A stretch of 64,000 nucleotides of DNA, taken from assembly GCF_003710915.1 (NCBI RefSeq), contig NZ_RHHR01000034.1, forward strand, positions 1 through 64,000, in the 5' to 3' direction. Position 1 is the first letter of the stretch. Each line of letters starts with the position of its first letter. Below the pieces are notes generated by a model. The model did no database searches, was not told the DNA's origin, and worked only from the letters and a program-made list of their open reading frames with translations. Below are positions 1 through 7,634 of this stretch, piece by piece. Position numbers and translations under genes: made by a program. The stretch is from Brevibacillus invocatus (GTDB lineage: Bacteria > Bacillota > Bacilli > Brevibacillales > Brevibacillaceae).

Positions 1-219
1 GATGTGAACAGCCGTTCCTTGATGAATCTGACCTTCCGAGTCAAGGATGAGGAATTGGAGAAAAAATTCCTCGCCGAAGCCAAGAAAGAAGGCTTTGTAG
101 GCTTGAATGGCCACCGTTCTGTAGGTGGATGCCGTGCTTCTGCTTACAACGCGGTTCCGTATGAAGCATGCAAGGCATTGAGCCAGTTTATGGTTTCGTT
201 TCAACAAGCAAATAGCTGA
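1..219 (+). CDS. serC: Phosphoserine aminotransferase, C-terminal end (partial)
   Basis: Only the last 72 codons lie in the window and the reading frame is open at base 1. The C-terminus contains the family signature GHRSVGGCRAS followed by YNAVP, characteristic of SerC, the PLP enzyme that transaminates 3-phosphohydroxypyruvate to O-phosphoserine in serine biosynthesis. The PLP lysine and the rest of the enzyme are outside the window. A strong intrinsic terminator follows 10 bases after the stop, so serC ends its transcription unit here. Confidence 0.93.
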   Translation, partial: DVNSRSLMNLTFRVKDEELEKKFLAEAKKEGFVGLNGHRSVGGCRASAYNAVPYEACKALSQFMVSFQQANS

Positions 220-228
220 TATTCGAAA

Positions 229-255
229 GAGACCCTCTTGTAGGGTCTTTTTTTG
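229..255 (+). terminator. Intrinsic terminator of serC
   Basis: Inverted repeat GACCCT / AGGGTC (231-247) followed by a run of seven T (248-254), immediately downstream of the serC stop codon. Confidence 0.9.
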
Positions 256-292
256 TACTATCGGAAAGTTTAAGTGCGCTAAAGCGTTAAAG
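256..292 (+). repeat. Dispersed 37-nt intergenic repeat, copy A
   Basis: This stretch matches 60171-60207 at 30 of 37 positions without gaps. The most conserved cores are TCGGAAAGT and TAAGTGCG. Both copies sit directly after the terminator of a plus-strand gene and at the 3' end of a convergent minus-strand gene. A weaker relative (CGGAAGATAGTATAAGTGCAA) follows at about 299-320. Function unknown. Confidence 0.6.
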
Positions 293-295
293 AGA

Positions 296-1084
296 TTAGC
301 GGAAGATAGTATAAGTGCAACTAAGGCTCCGCCAAAAGCTTGGCGTAGCCAAGTTTTCTAATGGTGCAGGACGCAAGCTGCACAGACTGGCAACGAGGGC
401 GACAGCGGCACTCAGGTAGGCAAGCTTGGAAAAGCCGGCGACCTGATAGATGGGACCGCCCAGATAAGCACCCAGCGTCATGCCGATATACATGCCTGTT
501 ATGTTCCAGGCCATGATCAAACCCAGATGGTGCGGGTATTCTACAGAAAGGCGCGATTGATAGGCTGGCACAAAAGCATAGCCGCCAAAATCCCAAGCAA
601 ATAGAAGCAGATAGAGCCAACCCGCATATTGATACAAGAGCCCAACAGCACCAAGAAGCACTACCAACCCCAACAGACTGGCAGACGAGACGTTCTTTGC
701 TCCCCATCTGTCCGCCATGCGTCCGCCGTTCAGACTGCCGAGCATCGCACCCAGTCCGTAAGCGATCAGGGAAGAGGCGAGCTGTGAGGAAGTAAGCTGG
801 CTGTCCTCTGTCAGGGCAGTCCCCAGATAGGTATAGACGGCATACATTGCCGTCGCCCAGAAAACGGTGACCAGCACAGAACGCAGCATCAGGCTTGTAG
901 GCGCTGGGGCTATGCGGATAGCGATCGGGGCGGAACGTTTTTGTTTGGGCCATATGACGAGATTGACCCATGCGAGAAAAAAACTGAGAGACGGAAGTAT
1001 CGGAGAAACGATAAAGACATCTGTCCCCACAATAAATAAAGTGGAGGCTCCTGTTACCAGCCAAGAGATTTCCTTGTTCACCAT
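296..1084 (-). CDS. MFS transporter with an internal deletion (probably non-functional)
   Basis: The 262-residue product is major-facilitator-like, but families of this type normally have about 390-400 residues and 12 membrane helices. Residues up to about 30 look like helix 1 of a drug:H+ antiporter (GTDVFIVSPILPSL). The sequence then jumps straight to what looks like the end of helix 6 plus the cytoplasmic loop (FFLAWVNLVIWPKQ), and helices 7-12 follow normally. About 130-150 residues (helices 2 to 5/6) appear to be lost in frame. I chose the ATG at 1084 because GAGGAG lies 11 bases upstream; an upstream GTG (1096) overlaps that site. The C-terminus (SLSCTYTIFR) reads into repeat-like sequence. 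The deletion is inferred from family architecture, not from an alignment. Confidence 0.75.
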   Translation of the reverse strand: MVNKEISWLVTGASTLFIVGTDVFIVSPILPSLSFFLAWVNLVIWPKQKRSAPIAIRIAPAPTSLMLRSVLVTVFWATAMYAVYTYLGTALTEDSQLTSSQLASSLIAYGLGAMLGSLNGGRMADRWGAKNVSSASLLGLVVLLGAVGLLYQYAGWLYLLLFAWDFGGYAFVPAYQSRLSVEYPHHLGLIMAWNITGMYIGMTLGAYLGGPIYQVAGFSKLAYLSAAVALVASLCSLRPAPLENLATPSFWRSLSCTYTIFR

Positions 1085-1150
1085 GAAACCGTTCACTCCT
1101 CAGCGAATAGGCCTTGTTACCAGTTATATGGAGCCAGATGCCCTTGGTGT

Positions 1151-1678
1151 CTAGATTTCACCTCCTGTGCCAATCTCGTATTTCATGCAGATGACACGCC
1201 CCAGCTTCGGTGTCACCCGCTCCTCATACACCGAAAAGCCAAGCTTTTCATAAATAGGAATAACGACTTGGTTCTTTTCCAACACTGCCAGATGCAGGGA
1301 GGAATAACCGTTCTCCGCATACCAGTCAATCAGGATGTCGAGAAATTCACGGGCGTATCCCTTCCCTTGATAGTGATGATCAAGCATGATCAATCCGAGC
1401 CAGGCCTGCTCGTCACGGGGATTGCGCAGAATAAATTGACTGATGCCGACGAGGGCGTCGCTGCATTGCTCTCTCAGCATGACGCTGTAGGAATCCGGAA
1501 AAGCGAGATTGTCTTTGTGATCCTGTTCGACGGTCTCCAGGGTGACAGTACGGTTTCCAAAGGCGTATTCCATGTAGTCGGGATTGGAATTGTAAAGACC
1601 CAGAAGCTCTGAAAAATCGTCAGGCGTGACAGGTACAAAATAAAGGCGATTGCTCGCGGATGGAAATGGGGTAGGCAT
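1151..1678 (-). CDS. GNAT family N-acetyltransferase
   Basis: The 175-residue protein has the GNAT fold signature: a beta-strand followed by the acetyl-CoA pyrophosphate-binding loop HYQGKGYA (about residues 102-109), and a C-terminal IYEKLGF motif (about 147-153) typical of the family. It transfers an acetyl group from acetyl-CoA to an amine; the substrate cannot be told from sequence. The N-terminus (RLYFVPVTPDD) resembles RimJ/RimL-like small-molecule or protein N-acetyltransferases. The ATG at 1678 is preceded by AAGGAGG at good spacing. It stands alone, tail-to-head with the deleted MFS gene. Confidence 0.88.
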   Translation of the reverse strand: MPTPFPSASNRLYFVPVTPDDFSELLGLYNSNPDYMEYAFGNRTVTLETVEQDHKDNLAFPDSYSVMLREQCSDALVGISQFILRNPRDEQAWLGLIMLDHHYQGKGYAREFLDILIDWYAENGYSSLHLAVLEKNQVVIPIYEKLGFSVYEERVTPKLGRVICMKYEIGTGGEI

Positions 1679-1786
1679 GAAGGAACCTCCTTATGAAATT
1701 AAATATTTATCTAATTAGATATTAATCAAAATAAGGGAAGTGTCAAGCGTCCTACTGCGTTTTCTACAGTTAAGGGAATTCCCCGA

Positions 1787-1815
1787 TACACATTCCCGCC
1801 TGTTCACTCTACAAT
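1787..1815 (+). promoter_or_regulatory. Probable sigma-A promoter of the kinase/regulator pair
   Basis: TACACA (1787-1792), 17-base spacer, TACAAT (1810-1815), 35 bases upstream of the kinase start at 1850. Confidence 0.5.
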
Positions 1816-1849
1816 AGCGATAGAATGTTTCTAGGAAAGGGAGGAGCGC

Positions 1850-2941
1850 ATGAGTACGTTGTGGGAAGAACCGGGCCAGGCAAGTGAAGCAGTCTCTTTG
1901 ATGGAGTCTATCTTTGCCAACGTAAGTGATGCGATCCTGGTGGTAGATGAGGCAGGCGTCATTGTGCGGGCGAATGCTGCACTGGAGCGAATGACTGGCT
2001 GGACCACCGAAGAGTTGATAGGAAAAAAACACATTTGCGAACTATGTCTGGGCATGGCGACTTGTATGGAAGATTCGACGTGTGCCGATTGTTTTTTCAA
2101 ACAGGTGCAGATGCCGTCTTTTGAGATGCGCCTGCGAACCAAAGATGGACGAGAATACCCGGTAACCGCCAGCTCGGCAAGGCTTCCAGAGGAGTCCAAA
2201 AATAAAATCGTCATGATTATCCGCGATCTGTCTGTCCAGCAACGGACCGAAAAGGAGCGGAATCAGTACAAGCTGACCCATTTTGCGATCCAGGCTCAGG
2301 AAGAGGAGCGCAAGCGGATTGCCCGTGAGCTGCATGACGGAGTGGGACAGGCGCTTTACAGCATTCTGGTCGGGTTGAATGTGATTGGGCAGGACAATTT
2401 GACGGATCCGATCAAGCAGCATGTGAACGACCTCCTGCAAATGACGTCCAAGGCGATGGAGGAAGTGAAGCGCATGGCCTTGGAGCTGCGGCCTTCTGCG
2501 CTGGATGATCTGGGTCTTTTGCCAGCGCTTCGCTCGCTGATGAAGCGGGTGGAAAAAAGCTTTCACATCCAGGTGGAAATGCATGTACAAGGGGAGAAAC
2601 GTCGGTATTCGGCTGCGATGGAAACAGCCTTGTACCGCATCGTGCAGGAAGCGATGACCAATACAGCCAAGTATGGCAAAGCCAGTCAGCTGGGGATCGT
2701 CTTTGAAAACAGGGAAAAGGAAGTCGTCGTGACGGTTGTAGATGACGGGGTCGGCTTTGATGTGGAGCAAGCCTTGAATGCAGGAAAAGGGCTCGGGCTG
2801 TTCGGCATGAGAGAGCGTGCCCAGCTCTTGGGCGGAACCTTCGATATTCGCTCTGCACCGGATGACGGCACGACTGTAATTATCCGAATTCCAGTGCCAA
2901 AGGAGGGAACGGAAGATGACCATTCGCGTATTGGTAGCTGA
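1850..2941 (+). CDS. PAS sensor histidine kinase with NreB-type cysteine cluster
   Basis: A 363-residue cytoplasmic kinase without membrane helices. An N-terminal PAS domain (about residues 15-130) is followed by a HisKA_3 dimerisation domain with phospho-acceptor His162 (RELHDGVGQ) and a HATPase_c domain (VDDGVGF, GLGLFGM). The PAS domain holds Cys63, Cys66, Cys78 and Cys81, spaced CxxC-x11-CxxC, with an extra Cys72. This is the spacing of the four ligands of the oxygen-labile [4Fe-4S] cluster in staphylococcal NreB (known family fact). I infer an oxygen or redox sensor. The start has a strong AAGGGAGGAG site. The 3' end overlaps the response regulator by 26 bases. The ba3 oxidase genes lie downstream on the same strand, a plausible but unproven target. 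Confidence 0.88.
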   Translation: MSTLWEEPGQASEAVSLMESIFANVSDAILVVDEAGVIVRANAALERMTGWTTEELIGKKHICELCLGMATCMEDSTCADCFFKQVQMPSFEMRLRTKDGREYPVTASSARLPEESKNKIVMIIRDLSVQQRTEKERNQYKLTHFAIQAQEEERKRIARELHDGVGQALYSILVGLNVIGQDNLTDPIKQHVNDLLQMTSKAMEEVKRMALELRPSALDDLGLLPALRSLMKRVEKSFHIQVEMHVQGEKRRYSAAMETALYRIVQEAMTNTAKYGKASQLGIVFENREKEVVVTVVDDGVGFDVEQALNAGKGLGLFGMRERAQLLGGTFDIRSAPDDGTTVIIRIPVPKEGTEDDHSRIGS

Positions 2942-3572
2942 CGACCATGCCATTGTACGGTCAGGTCTGGGGATGTTGATTGATGCCCAGGAAGGGATGC
3001 AGGTAGTCGGATTCGCAGCAGACGGGAAGGAAGCCTGTGAAAAGGCGATGGAGCTGCGTCCAGATGTTGTGCTCATGGATTTGAGCATGCCGCCAGGGGA
3101 GAACGGACTGACTGCTACAGCCAGACTGAAGGAAAACGCGCCGCAAATCCAGGTGCTGGTGCTGACCATGCATGATGATGAGGAGTATTTGTTCCGTGTG
3201 CTGCAAGCAGGAGCGGCAGGATACATTTTAAAAAGCGCTCCTGATCTGGATTTGATCCATGCGATCCGCACTGTCCATTCGGGAATGGCGTATCTCTACC
3301 CTTCGGCAACGAAATCGCTGATCGAGGAATTTCTGCACATGGTGAAGAACGGTGAGGAACAGGCAAAGTACGAAATCCTGACCGACCGCGAGAAGGAAGT
3401 GCTCGTCTTGATTGCAAAAGGCTTCAGCAACAAGGAGATTGCCGAGCAACTGGTCGTGTCGGTCAAGACAGTCGAGTCTCACAAAGCGCATATCATGGAA
3501 AAGCTGCACCTGCGCACACGTCCAGACCTGGTTCGCTATGCGATCAAAAAAGGCTGGCTGGATTTTGAATAA
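2916..3572 (+). CDS. NarL/FixJ-type response regulator (NreC-like)
   Basis: The 218-residue protein has a receiver domain (residues 1-120) with acidic pocket DD9-10, phospho-acceptor Asp55 (VLMDLSMP), Thr84 and Lys106, and a C-terminal LuxR-type helix-turn-helix (about 150-215; LTDREKEVLVLIAKG, SNKEIAEQL, VKTVESHKAHIMEKL). It is the cognate DNA-binding partner of the preceding kinase: its ATG lies inside the kinase gene with its own AAGGAGGG site, giving translational coupling. A hairpin terminator follows. NreC-like by family and by the partner's cysteine motif; the actual regulon is unknown. Confidence 0.92.
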   Translation: MTIRVLVADDHAIVRSGLGMLIDAQEGMQVVGFAADGKEACEKAMELRPDVVLMDLSMPPGENGLTATARLKENAPQIQVLVLTMHDDEEYLFRVLQAGAAGYILKSAPDLDLIHAIRTVHSGMAYLYPSATKSLIEEFLHMVKNGEEQAKYEILTDREKEVLVLIAKGFSNKEIAEQLVVSVKTVESHKAHIMEKLHLRTRPDLVRYAIKKGWLDFE

Positions 3573-3603
3573 GGAAAGAATGGGATCAAATCCTTTGTGA
3601 AAG

Positions 3604-3626
3604 CGACCTTTGCGGGTCGTTTTTTT
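3604..3626 (+). terminator. Intrinsic terminator after the response regulator
   Basis: CGACC-TTTGC-GGGTCG hairpin followed by seven T, 31 bases after the stop codon. Confidence 0.85.
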
Positions 3627-3712
3627 ACGATAGGAATTTTAAAGTTTTTGGGATAGCCGAAAATGCCATGTTTTTTAATGATGGAAAAAGGGCATATCCC
3701 TCCAACCGCAGT

Positions 3713-3800
3713 GGCGGGCAGGAAACAGGAGAAAACGCTCCAGCTTCTTGGGCTACCAGCAGGGGAGACTCACTGCCCGACTCCATGAAAAAAACGAAAC
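3713..3800 (+). repeat. Inverted non-coding element, copy 1 (possible structured RNA)
   Basis: This 88-nt segment is matched by the reverse complement of 4056-4146. Shared blocks in order are GAAAACGCTCCA, TTCTTGGG, CTGCCC, CTCCAT and an A-rich tail ending GAAAC. Between the blocks the sequence varies but can form hairpins (GGGCAG at 3716-3721 with CTGCCC at 3773-3778; GCAG/CTGC inside it). No credible protein is encoded. I do not recognise the element as a known riboswitch class. Confidence 0.6.
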
Positions 3801-4055
3801 CGCGTCCAAAGCAGCCGTCTCCGAGGAGTCTCTCAGGGGTGGATGCTTAAAGGCGTGTTTCTTTTTTTTCACTCCGTATCGGTAGGTAGCCCAAGGATCT
3901 TCGCGTATTTCTCCTGTTTCCTGTGGACAGCTTTGTTTTAGCCCCGTTTTTGATTATTTAAAACCTGCTACGAAGCGAGTGCCAGCAAGGTATTAACTTA
4001 GATCAAGCCATTAAGCTGGTGAGAGAAAAAAGAAGAAAATAGCGAAAGTCTTTGG

Positions 4056-4146
4056 GTTTCCCTTTTTTGATGGAGCTGGGCAGGGATGACCCCCAGCAGG
4101 AGTCCCAAGAACTTGGAGCGTTTTCTTCTTTTTTCTCTCCTCCACC
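4056..4146 (-). repeat. Inverted non-coding element, copy 2 (possible structured RNA)
   Basis: Minus-strand counterpart of 3713-3800. Here a short perfect hairpin CCAAG-TT-CTTGG and a GCTGGG/CCCAGC stem can form where copy 1 has weaker or different pairings, so pairing potential is partly kept although the sequence changed. The two copies point toward each other, 255 nt apart. Confidence 0.6.
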
Positions 4147-4348
4147 AAAGCACGACTGATTCCTTTGCATCGAAACAGCCCGTCCTTCTCTTATGTCCAT
4201 AATGTGACAAAATTTAGGGAATATCAGGAGGTTTCCCGACCATTATAGGGGATTTCCCTGAATTACTTCCTCCATGCTCCGCAGGTAGAATGAAGGCGTA
4301 AAGAACAACGCCTCTGATGATCGGACGGAAGAAAGGAGCGTAAGCGTG

Positions 4349-4510
4349 ATGGAGACACAACCAAACACCCAGCGTGATGTGAAAAAGGCACCTCAAACCA
4401 AGCCGCATCAGGAGAATCTAAAAGGGACGTTTGCTGCCGTAATAATCGTGGGACTCATTATTCTCGTTAGCTGGTTCGGCATCTTCGGACTTTTCCTGGA
4501 TCGGGCGTAA
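4349..4510 (+). CDS. Cytochrome c oxidase subunit IIa (small ba3-type subunit)
   Basis: A 53-residue protein: a polar N-terminus of about 25 residues and one membrane helix (FAAVIIVGLIILVSWFGIFGLF, residues about 28-49). It lies 27 bases upstream of the CuA subunit gene. This is the usual organisation of ba3-type oxidases, in which a single-helix subunit IIa supplies the helix missing from subunit II. The ATG at 4349 is preceded by GAAAGGAG. Assignment rests on size, topology and position rather than on a diagnostic motif. Confidence 0.82.
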   Translation: METQPNTQRDVKKAPQTKPHQENLKGTFAAVIIVGLIILVSWFGIFGLFLDRA

Positions 4511-4537
4511 GAGAGGACGTAAGGGAGGTTAGGGATC

Positions 4538-5005
4538 ATGCATTTACACCGTTATGAAAAAATTTGGTTGATTTTGGGTGCTGGCGGACTAGCGCTGTTC
4601 ATCCTGCTATTATGTATCAATGCTTTTGCGATGGGAATGGCACCGCCCAGCAATATGACCATGATCGATCCGACCAAGGTGACGGAAACACCACCGTTTG
4701 ACAACCCTGGTCTGACAAAGGTGGGCGATCAGGAGTATGACGCCTACATGACTGCCTTCGCTTTCGGGTTTGCTCCCAATAAGATGGAGGTGCCGCTTGG
4801 TGCAAAGGTCAATTTTCATGTGACCAGTCCGGACGTCATCCACGGCTTCCAGATACCAGGGACCAACGTGAACTTCATGGTTTTGCCAGGACATATCAGT
4901 TCAGCGACCTATACATTTGACGAACCTGGTGAATTTCTGATTCTTTGCAATGAATACTGCGGAGCCGGTCATCAGGTGATGGCGACTACGATTATTGTGA
5001 AATAA
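4538..5005 (+). CDS. Cytochrome c oxidase subunit II, CuA type (ba3 family)
   Basis: The 155-residue protein has one N-terminal membrane anchor (about residues 9-30) and an extracytoplasmic cupredoxin domain. CuA ligands are visible: His102 in DVIHGFQIPG, and Cys137, Cys141, His145 and Met148 in CNEYCGAGHQVM. CuA accepts electrons from cytochrome c and passes them to subunit I. The short length and single helix are typical of ba3 (B-type) oxidases. AGGGAGG precedes the ATG. Second gene of the operon; the subunit I start follows 14 bases after its stop. The Sco protein at 42741-43379 is a candidate CuA assembly factor. Confidence 0.95.
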   Translation: MHLHRYEKIWLILGAGGLALFILLLCINAFAMGMAPPSNMTMIDPTKVTETPPFDNPGLTKVGDQEYDAYMTAFAFGFAPNKMEVPLGAKVNFHVTSPDVIHGFQIPGTNVNFMVLPGHISSATYTFDEPGEFLILCNEYCGAGHQVMATTIIVK

Positions 5006-5019
5006 GGTAGGTGATCGAG

Positions 5020-6687
5020 ATGAATATCTTGCAAAAGGGTCAAATCCAGGAGGCAGCCGTTGATCGTCCTGCTGCCCGACTCAGTCTGGCGTATGTTTGG
5101 GTGGCGTATATCGCATTCGGTGTCGCAGCACTAGCAGGTATGCTGCAGGGCATGGTGCGTGGAGGAATCATGGAGCTGCCGAGCTGGATGAACTACTATC
5201 AAATTTTGACTGCGCACGGCGTATTAATGGCACTTATTTTTACAACCTTCTTCATCATCGGGTTCCTCTACTCAGGGGTAGCCAAAACGACAGGCGGGAC
5301 TTTGCACGGCTCAGCACTTGGCTGGGGATGGTCAGGCTGGATTCTGATGGTCATCGGTACCTTGATGGCGGGCGTCATGATTATCCTGAATGAAGCCTCT
5401 GTCCTGTATACGTTTTATGCACCGCTCAAGGCTTCACCGGTCTTTTATATCGGAACGGCTCTGGTTGTCGTCGGCAGTTGGCTGGCAGGCTTCGGGATTT
5501 TCTCCCGCTACCGCAAATGGAGACGCTTGAACAAAGGACAAAACTCTCCGCTGTTCTTGTACATGTCTGTTACTACGTACATCCTGTGGATCGTCGCAAC
5601 GATTCCCGTAGCGATTGAGGTATTGTTCCAATTGATTCCCTGGTCGCTCGGCTGGACGCCTACAATCAATATCATGCTAAGCCGCACCTTGTTCTGGTTC
5701 TTCGGACACCCATTGGTCTACTTCTGGTTGCTGCCAGCTTACATTGCCTGGTATGTCTGCGTACCGCGCGTGATCGGCGGCCATGTGTTCAGTGACTCGC
5801 TGAGTCGGCTTGCTTTCATCTGTCTCTTGCTCTTCTCTATCCCGGTCGGATTTCACCACCAATTGATGGAGCCGGGTATTTCCGAAGGGTGGAAAATGAT
5901 TCACGTCATCCTGACCCTGATTGTGGTGGTTCCTTCCTTGATGACTGCCTTCTCCATGTTTGCGATCTTTGAGACAACAGGACGCAAAAAAGGCGGAGTT
6001 GGTCTCTTCGGATGGTTCAAAAAACTGCCTTGGACCGATGTGCGCTTCTTCGCACCGTTTATGGGGATGCTTTTCTTTATCCCTGGCGGAGCAGGGGGAA
6101 TCATCAATGCAAGTAACCAGCTAAACGCGGTTGTCCACAATACGATCTGGGTAACCGGTCACTTCCACATCACGGTCGGAGCGGCTGTCGCTCTCACTTT
6201 CTTCGGTGTCAGCTTCTGGCTCGTTCCGGTATTGACCGGTCGCACGCTGACTCCGACTGCCAACCGGATGGGGATGGTGCAAACGGTCTTCTGGTCGGTA
6301 GGGATGTTCATCATGTCGGCTGCCATGCACACCATGGGGCTGGAAGGCGGACCTCGCCGTACGGATTACACGACTTACATGGATCACCCATTAGCCTTGG
6401 GCTGGATGGATTACCAACGCGTGATGGCGTTTGGCGGTGGTCTGCTCTTCGTAGCCGCGGTCCTGTTGATCCTGATTCTGCTCTATCTCACCTTTATGGC
6501 GCCAAAAGGGCATACGGAATATCCGATTGCCGAGACGGAGGAAGCTCAGCCTGTACCGCGCATTTTGGAGCGTTGGACCGTCTGGGTAGGCGTTCTCGTG
6601 GTACTGATCGTGCTGGCATACGGTTATCCGATCATGGAGCAAATTCAGCACCAAGCACCGGGTTCTCCGCCGTTCCGTACCTGGTAG
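5020..6687 (+). CDS. Heme-copper oxidase subunit I, ba3 (B) type
   Basis: Catalytic subunit of a proton-pumping terminal oxidase that reduces O2 to water; 555 residues with about 13 membrane helices. Heme and copper ligands are visible: the first helix histidine in LTAHGVLMALIF, the CuB site in FFGHPLVYFWLLPAY, the His pair in FHHQLMEPG, and the high-spin/low-spin heme histidines in VTGHFHITVG. The sequence style is that of B-type rather than A-type oxidases. I prefer the ATG at 5020, because AAGGTAGGTG lies just upstream; a GTG at 5011 sits inside that site. The operon ends in a hairpin shared with convergent ctaB. Confidence 0.94.
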   Translation: MNILQKGQIQEAAVDRPAARLSLAYVWVAYIAFGVAALAGMLQGMVRGGIMELPSWMNYYQILTAHGVLMALIFTTFFIIGFLYSGVAKTTGGTLHGSALGWGWSGWILMVIGTLMAGVMIILNEASVLYTFYAPLKASPVFYIGTALVVVGSWLAGFGIFSRYRKWRRLNKGQNSPLFLYMSVTTYILWIVATIPVAIEVLFQLIPWSLGWTPTINIMLSRTLFWFFGHPLVYFWLLPAYIAWYVCVPRVIGGHVFSDSLSRLAFICLLLFSIPVGFHHQLMEPGISEGWKMIHVILTLIVVVPSLMTAFSMFAIFETTGRKKGGVGLFGWFKKLPWTDVRFFAPFMGMLFFIPGGAGGIINASNQLNAVVHNTIWVTGHFHITVGAAVALTFFGVSFWLVPVLTGRTLTPTANRMGMVQTVFWSVGMFIMSAAMHTMGLEGGPRRTDYTTYMDHPLALGWMDYQRVMAFGGGLLFVAAVLLILILLYLTFMAPKGHTEYPIAETEEAQPVPRILERWTVWVGVLVVLIVLAYGYPIMEQIQHQAPGSPPFRTW

Positions 6688-6701
6688 GAGGGCTGCAAGT
6701 A

Positions 6702-6744
6702 AAAAAGAAGGGGCTGTCCCATTGGGGGATAGCTCCTTCTTTTG
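6702..6744. terminator. Bidirectional terminator between oxidase operon and ctaB
   Basis: AAGAAGGGGCT ... AGCTCCTTCTT hairpin flanked by A-rich and T-rich ends, placed between convergent genes. Confidence 0.85.
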
Positions 6745-6758
6745 GCTAGGCGACTGAA

Positions 6759-7616
6759 TTATGCGCTTACTGTATCGATCATCATCGTCACAAACACGAT
6801 CATCAAATAATTGATGGAGATGAAAAAATTCGTTTTCGCCCACTTTTCCTCTTCCTTCGCACTGAAGCCGTATAGCGTGTGGACGAGCCACACCAAGGCC
6901 AGCACGATCGAGATGACGAGGAAATAGATGCCGACATAGTCATAGGTGTACATCAGGATGGAAGCAGGAAAAAGCAGCAAAATATAGGGAATCATCTGCT
7001 TTTTCGTGCGAGTGATTCCTTTTACGACCGGTAGCAGCGGAAACCCAGCCGCCCGATACTCTTCGACACGGCGGATGGCGAGGGACCAGAAATGGGCAGG
7101 CTGCCACAAGAACAGCAGAGCGAACAAAATCCACGCGCCCGCATCCAGCTCACCGGTGACGGCACAATAGCCAATGACCGGAGGCAGGGCACCGGATATA
7201 CCACCAATAGAGGTGCTCCAGGTTGAATGGCGTTTCAGCCAGAGCGTATAGATGACATCATAGACAAAAATTGCGAGAAGTCCGAGCCATCCGACCAATG
7301 CATTGACCAAGCCAAACAGGATACTGATCCCGGCGACACCGAGGATGATCGCATAGAGGAGTACGCCTTGGGGCTTCATCCGTCCCTGTGGCAAGGCGCG
7401 ATCGCGGGTACGCTCCATCTTGGTGTCGAAATCCCGATCCAGGTAGTTATTGAACACACAAGCCGAAGCCATCGTCAACGTGGAGCCGAGGAGCATCCAC
7501 AGCAGGGTCCACAGGTCAAAATTCCACTGTGAGGCGACCCAGTATCCGCCGAATGCTGCAATCAAATTCAATCGAATGATACGTGGCTTCGTAAGCGCCA
7601 CTAGATCTTTCAGCAC
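6759..7616 (-). CDS. ctaB: Protoheme IX farnesyltransferase (heme O synthase)
   Basis: UbiA-family membrane prenyltransferase of 285 residues that adds a farnesyl group to heme b to make heme O, the precursor of heme A. Family motifs: LTKPRIIRLN near the N-terminus, the Mg-prenyl-diphosphate site NNYLDRDFDTKMERT (about residues 56-70), YTLWLKRHSTWST and the second acidic region. About nine hydrophobic helices are visible. The GTG start has GGAGG at 6-7 bases. It is convergent with the ba3 oxidase genes, whose enzyme would need its product or a derivative. It follows the TetR gene by 18 bases on the same strand. Confidence 0.95.
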   Translation of the reverse strand: MLKDLVALTKPRIIRLNLIAAFGGYWVASQWNFDLWTLLWMLLGSTLTMASACVFNNYLDRDFDTKMERTRDRALPQGRMKPQGVLLYAIILGVAGISILFGLVNALVGWLGLLAIFVYDVIYTLWLKRHSTWSTSIGGISGALPPVIGYCAVTGELDAGAWILFALLFLWQPAHFWSLAIRRVEEYRAAGFPLLPVVKGITRTKKQMIPYILLLFPASILMYTYDYVGIYFLVISIVLALVWLVHTLYGFSAKEEEKWAKTNFFISINYLMIVFVTMMIDTVSA

Positions 7617-7634
7617 AACAAACCTCCTGATAGG

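Larger units (their letters stand above)
3627..4348. other. 722-nt non-coding region between the regulator pair and ba3 oxidase
   Basis: No convincing gene. It contains the two inverted element copies (3713-3800 and 4056-4146). Between them is an unassigned stretch with a T-rich tract (3859-3868). A GGGAA...TTTCCC inverted repeat lies at about 4217-4237 upstream of the oxidase genes. I could not identify a convincing -35/-10 pair for the oxidase operon. Short open frames here come from the repeated element and from base composition. Confidence 0.55.

Noticed and set aside
2042-3271. 409-codon open frame on the minus strand across the kinase and regulator genes
   Set aside because: Antisense shadow: low-complexity His/Ser/Gln-rich product without domains or ribosome site, fully covered by two well-supported genes.
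3668-4200. Two short open frames (plus 3668-3850, minus 4003-4200) whose translations share ENAPxSW and SLPxSxKK
   Set aside because: The similarity comes from the inverted DNA element itself. No ribosome sites, and differences between copies do not favour synonymous positions.
4201-4260. Possible Fnr/Crp-type site upstream of the oxidase operon (TGTGAC ... region)
   Set aside because: Only one half site is recognisable; the second half does not match.
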